64,000 nt of DNA from Janthinobacterium tructae (lineage in GTDB: Bacteria; Pseudomonadota; Gammaproteobacteria; Burkholderiales; Burkholderiaceae_D). Shown here in pieces: positions 61,497 through 64,000 of the stretch (positions within the stretch are counted from its first letter, which is position 1; every line of letters begins with the position of its first letter). Made by a program: the position numbers and the translations under genes. Location of the stretch: assembly GCF_006517255.1 (NCBI RefSeq), contig NZ_CP041185.1, positions 5,456,001 to 5,520,000 on the forward strand, in the 5' to 3' direction. The notes under the pieces are model-generated. The model saw only the letters and a program-made list of their open reading frames with translations, was not told the DNA's origin and did no database searches.

Positions 61497-62683
61497 AACT
61501 TCAACTTCAGGCCGTAGCGGGTGGCCAGCGTGGTGAAGAGCAGCATCAGGGCGGTGACGGCGGCGGCATTCCACAGGCCGGCCGTGCCGCCCGTTGCCAG
61601 CCAGGGCCACCAGAAGCGCGGCAGGTGCAGCACGGCCGCCAGTTGCTGCCACAGGTCGGGCACGATGTAGGCGAACAGGGCATTGGTACCGGCGGGCAAC
61701 AGCACCACCGCCCAGGCGCGCCAGCGCCACACATCGATGACGATGTAAAACACGAGGAACAGGGCCAGGATGATGGCGCTGCAGACCAGGGTGTACGATT
61801 CCGTCGCCGCGATCTTGTTGATGTGGTGATATGGGCGCAGCAGCAGGCCGGCCGCCAGCAGGCCCAGCGCGAACCACGCCATGAAACGGATGCGTTGCCC
61901 ATGGTTCAGGGCGGCGCTGCGCAGAAAGAGCTGGCCCACCAAGGTGCCGGCCAGCACGTTGGCCGCCGTCGAGCCGAGCACTTGCGGCACGTTGACGATG
62001 GCGTTCACGCCAGCCGGCAGGAAATCCAGGCTGCCCGCCGTGCCGCCCATGTACAGCACGAGCAGCAGGGCAAACATGCCCATCAGCGCCGTGCTGCTGC
62101 CCCGGCACGCCAGGTACAGCAGGCTGCACAGCAGATAAGACCAGCCTATCATGCCGAGGATGCCCCACCATGACGGTTGCAGCCAGGTGCTGGAAAATTC
62201 CGCATTCAATTCGCCGCGAAACATCGCCAGCAGGAACAGCATCAGCGCGCCGCCGGCGGCCAGCTCCAGCTTGCCCGCGCCCTGGCGCCACAGCAGCATC
62301 ATGGCCATATAAAACAGAAGCAAGTACACGGCCTGCGGCAGCAGCGCCGCCTGTGCATCGTAGCGGTAGGCATTCGCCAGCACCACGCCGGCCAGCATCA
62401 GGCTGGCGGAGCGCCACAGCAAACGCCCCAGCAAGGCTGGCGTGACGAGGCCGCAATGGCGCTGCAAGGCCAGCGGAATGGCCATGCCCAGCATGAACAG
62501 AAAGCCGGGAAAGACCAGGTCGGGCACGGTGATGCCATCGGCGCGCGGACCCGCATGTTCGAGCCAGAAGGCAATGCCTGGCATGCCGGCCAGGTAGTTG
62601 ACCCAGATCATGGTGACGATCACGCAGCCGCGGAAGGCGTCCAGGCTGATCAGGCGTTCGGCGGGGGAGGTCGATGGCGGCAT
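61493..62683 (-). CDS. Second NagX/DUF5009-like membrane protein, divergent paralogue
   Basis: The 396-residue protein has about ten to twelve membrane helices. The start motif RLISLDAFRGCVIVTMIWVN and VPDLVFPGFLFMLGMAIPLA match the family, but IPGVLQRIAVCY has no clear counterpart; the corresponding region reads LLPQAVYLLLFYMAMMLLWR. It is therefore a divergent member that may have a different substrate. It lies convergent to the first NagX gene, overlapping by 4 bases (61493-61496). The ATG at 62683 starts the conserved domain; no ribosome binding site is visible. Confidence 0.82.
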   Translation of the reverse strand: MPPSTSPAERLISLDAFRGCVIVTMIWVNYLAGMPGIAFWLEHAGPRADGITVPDLVFPGFLFMLGMAIPLALQRHCGLVTPALLGRLLWRSASLMLAGVVLANAYRYDAQAALLPQAVYLLLFYMAMMLLWRQGAGKLELAAGGALMLFLLAMFRGELNAEFSSTWLQPSWWGILGMIGWSYLLCSLLYLACRGSSTALMGMFALLLVLYMGGTAGSLDFLPAGVNAIVNVPQVLGSTAANVLAGTLVGQLFLRSAALNHGQRIRFMAWFALGLLAAGLLLRPYHHINKIAATESYTLVCSAIILALFLVFYIVIDVWRWRAWAVVLLPAGTNALFAYIVPDLWQQLAAVLHLPRFWWPWLATGGTAGLWNAAAVTALMLLFTTLATRYGLKLKF

Positions 62684-62702
62684 GGGAGGATGAAAAAGGT
62701 CG

Positions 62703-62740
62703 AAAAAAAAGCAGCCCCGGCCTGAGCCGGGAACTGCTTT
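62703..62740 (-). terminator. Terminator of the TPR-like gene
   Basis: AAAGCAG (62708-62714) pairs with CTGCTTT (62734-62740), with an inner CCCGGC/GCCGGG stem, and the minus strand continues with eight T. It lies 24 bases after the stop. Confidence 0.8.
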
Positions 62741-62763
62741 GCGCATGCTGCGGGGAGCCGGAT

Positions 62764-64000
62764 TTACTGCGCCGCTGCTGCCGGTGCCGCCGTTGCCGTG
62801 GCAGGACGGTTCAGCCACAGGATCCAGTAGCGGGCCAGGTCGCCCACGCCGTCGCCGCCCTTGACCGTTTCCAGAACCTTGATGGCGTCGTCTTTCTTGC
62901 CGGCCATGGCGTAGGAATAGCCGAGGCGCAGTTTGGCGTCTTCCGGACGCTTCAAGCCGCCCTTGGCGATGCCCTTCTGGATCAGGTCGATACCTTTGTC
63001 GAACTGGTCCATCGTCACGAAGGCGTAACCGAGGTTGATCAAGCCCGTGCCATCCTTGCTCTTCATGGCCGAGGCTTCGCCGCTGGCGATGTTTTTCGCA
63101 TCGTCGGCGGCGGCCTTGTTGGCCTGGTCGCGCAGTTTCTTGTGCTTGGCGGCATTCGCGCCCGTGCCCAGCACGCCTTTGGCAAAGCCGGCGTCGAGCA
63201 CTTTTTTCGCTTCCGTCGGGAAGGCGTTCTGCAAGGCGATTTCAGCCATGTCGCTGTAATCTTGCGGCGGCATGGTGCCCACGGCCTTGAATTGCAGGCG
63301 CAGCACGTCAAGCGCGAAGCGGTCCGAATAGCCGGCCTTGCCTTGCGTGCGGCTCAGCAAATCGCTCCAGTAGTCATCCGACGGGTAGTAGCGCACCAGG
63401 TTTTCCATGGCGACCAGGTAGGTGGCCGGATCCTTGCTCTTCGAGCCCGTATTGGCCAGCAATTGCAGTTCTTCGATGGTCGGCGTCTTGCCCGCTTGCT
63501 GCTTGGCCGTCAGGTCGGCCATCAGTTCCTGTCTCGCGCGCGCGAAATCATTGCTGAAGTAGTAGGAGCGGATGATGTACTGGCGCACGCCCGCGACGTC
63601 ACCTGTTTCCGTCTGGTAACGGGTGAACCACTTGATGGCGTTCGGATAATCCTTGGCGTTGTAGTGGTAGTTGGCCAGCGCCTGGATGAAGTCGCCCTGG
63701 GCTTTCTTGTCCAGCTTGCCTGATTCGATTACCGCTTCCAGTGCCGTCATGGCCATGGCCGTATTGTTGGTGGTGGAGGCGAGCGCCACGCGCAGGCGGT
63801 TCAGCACGAACAATTCGTAGGGCGTCAGGGCGGGAATGGCGGCTGCCTGGTCGATGCGGCTTTGCACGTCGGCGTAGTTTTTTGCCTCCATTGAGGCTTT
63901 GACGGCGGCCGGATCGAGCAGTTTGAATACTTCAGGACGTACCGTGTCTGCGGGGGCGGCGACGGGTGCACCGGCGGCAGCGGCTGGCTTGGCATCCTGC
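62764..64000 (-). CDS. TPR-like repeat protein, 5' end outside window (partial)
   Basis: The frame is open to the right edge (minus strand). The visible part is about 411 residues of helical repeats: YELFVLNRLRVALASTTNNT, YHYNAKDYPNAIKWFTRYQT, VRQYIIRSYYFSNDFARARQ, TGLINLGYAFVTMDQFDKGI, LRLGYSYAMAGKKDDAIKVL, which read as TPR units. The window-edge part is Ala/Pro-rich. It ends in AAPAAAAQ. Such proteins are scaffold components; no partner gene is visible. The start lies outside the window, although in-frame ATG codons exist within it. Confidence 0.8.
   Translation of the reverse strand, partial: QDAKPAAAAGAPVAAPADTVRPEVFKLLDPAAVKASMEAKNYADVQSRIDQAAAIPALTPYELFVLNRLRVALASTTNNTAMAMTALEAVIESGKLDKKAQGDFIQALANYHYNAKDYPNAIKWFTRYQTETGDVAGVRQYIIRSYYFSNDFARARQELMADLTAKQQAGKTPTIEELQLLANTGSKSKDPATYLVAMENLVRYYPSDDYWSDLLSRTQGKAGYSDRFALDVLRLQFKAVGTMPPQDYSDMAEIALQNAFPTEAKKVLDAGFAKGVLGTGANAAKHKKLRDQANKAAADDAKNIASGEASAMKSKDGTGLINLGYAFVTMDQFDKGIDLIQKGIAKGGLKRPEDAKLRLGYSYAMAGKKDDAIKVLETVKGGDGVGDLARYWILWLNRPATATAAPAAAAQ

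Noticed and set aside
60648-62456. A 602-codon minus-strand frame across both NagX genes
   Set aside because: It is out of frame with the second NagX gene and antisense to the first; translation is Arg/Gln-rich without motifs.

Overview
This 64 kb window is an ordinary-looking chromosomal segment of a GC-rich betaproteobacterium. The protein sequences and the gene mix (ETF plus acyl-CoA dehydrogenase, DUF5610, DUF3579, rpsP-rimM-trmD-rplS, many GGC/GCG codons, and a GTAGGTCGGATTAGCG-type extragenic repeat) suggest Oxalobacteraceae, most likely Janthinobacterium or a close relative. That is recognition by eye, not a database result. No rRNA, tRNA, prophage, transposase or CRISPR array was found.

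Layout. 0-7 kb: end of an HDOD gene, an M28 peptidase, an MFS exporter, a luciferase-like oxidoreductase, a decayed gene, and an M24-like protein with a degenerate metal site preceded by a coupled 28-codon ORF. 7-16 kb: envelope and cell-surface genes (lipoprotein, VanZ, SDR, TPM-TPM-LemA), pyrF, sbcB, a DUF5610 protein, a cNMP-GGDEF protein and a ribosome hibernation factor. 16-24.7 kb: DUF1345, MFS, a 2Fe-2S flavin reductase, an epimerase-like protein, small unknown genes, a GRDP-like protein with a tandem-repeat tail, and a CHASE histidine kinase. 24.8-32 kb: glnS, a J-domain protein followed by three unrecognised genes in tandem, and a LysR/MFS divergent pair. 32-38.6 kb: a LytS/LytTR pair, ugpQ, and a zinc module (His-rich TonB receptor, palindromic operator, Zur-like regulator). 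38.7-52 kb: housekeeping genes (alaS, tusA-like, etfBA, acyl-CoA dehydrogenase, rpsP-rimM-trmD-rplS, Nudix, CobD-like, DUF3579, CBS). 52-64 kb: two back-to-back foldback elements, an AraC/GyrI-like regulator coupled to an Lnt-like amidase-fold protein, then a chitin/N-acetylglucosamine locus (GntR-UTRA regulator, TonB receptor, GH18 chitinase, two NagX-like membrane proteins) and a partial TPR-like gene.

How the genes work together. The zinc module reads as uptake receptor and repressor sharing one operator. The GlcNAc locus reads as extracellular chitinase, outer-membrane receptor and inner-membrane NagX proteins under a GntR regulator. etfBA and the acyl-CoA dehydrogenase feed electrons from fatty-acid oxidation into the respiratory chain, with a perfect palindrome upstream that may be a regulator site.

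The best candidates for something undescribed are the J-domain cassette (26.8-29.4 kb), the GRDP-like protein whose nine-residue repeats are conserved at protein but not DNA level (22.0-22.6 kb), and a set of non-coding elements: REP/REPIN-type repeats that twice supply a gene's stop codon, two families of terminal-inverted-repeat elements, and a compact structured transcription unit near 8.1-8.3 kb.
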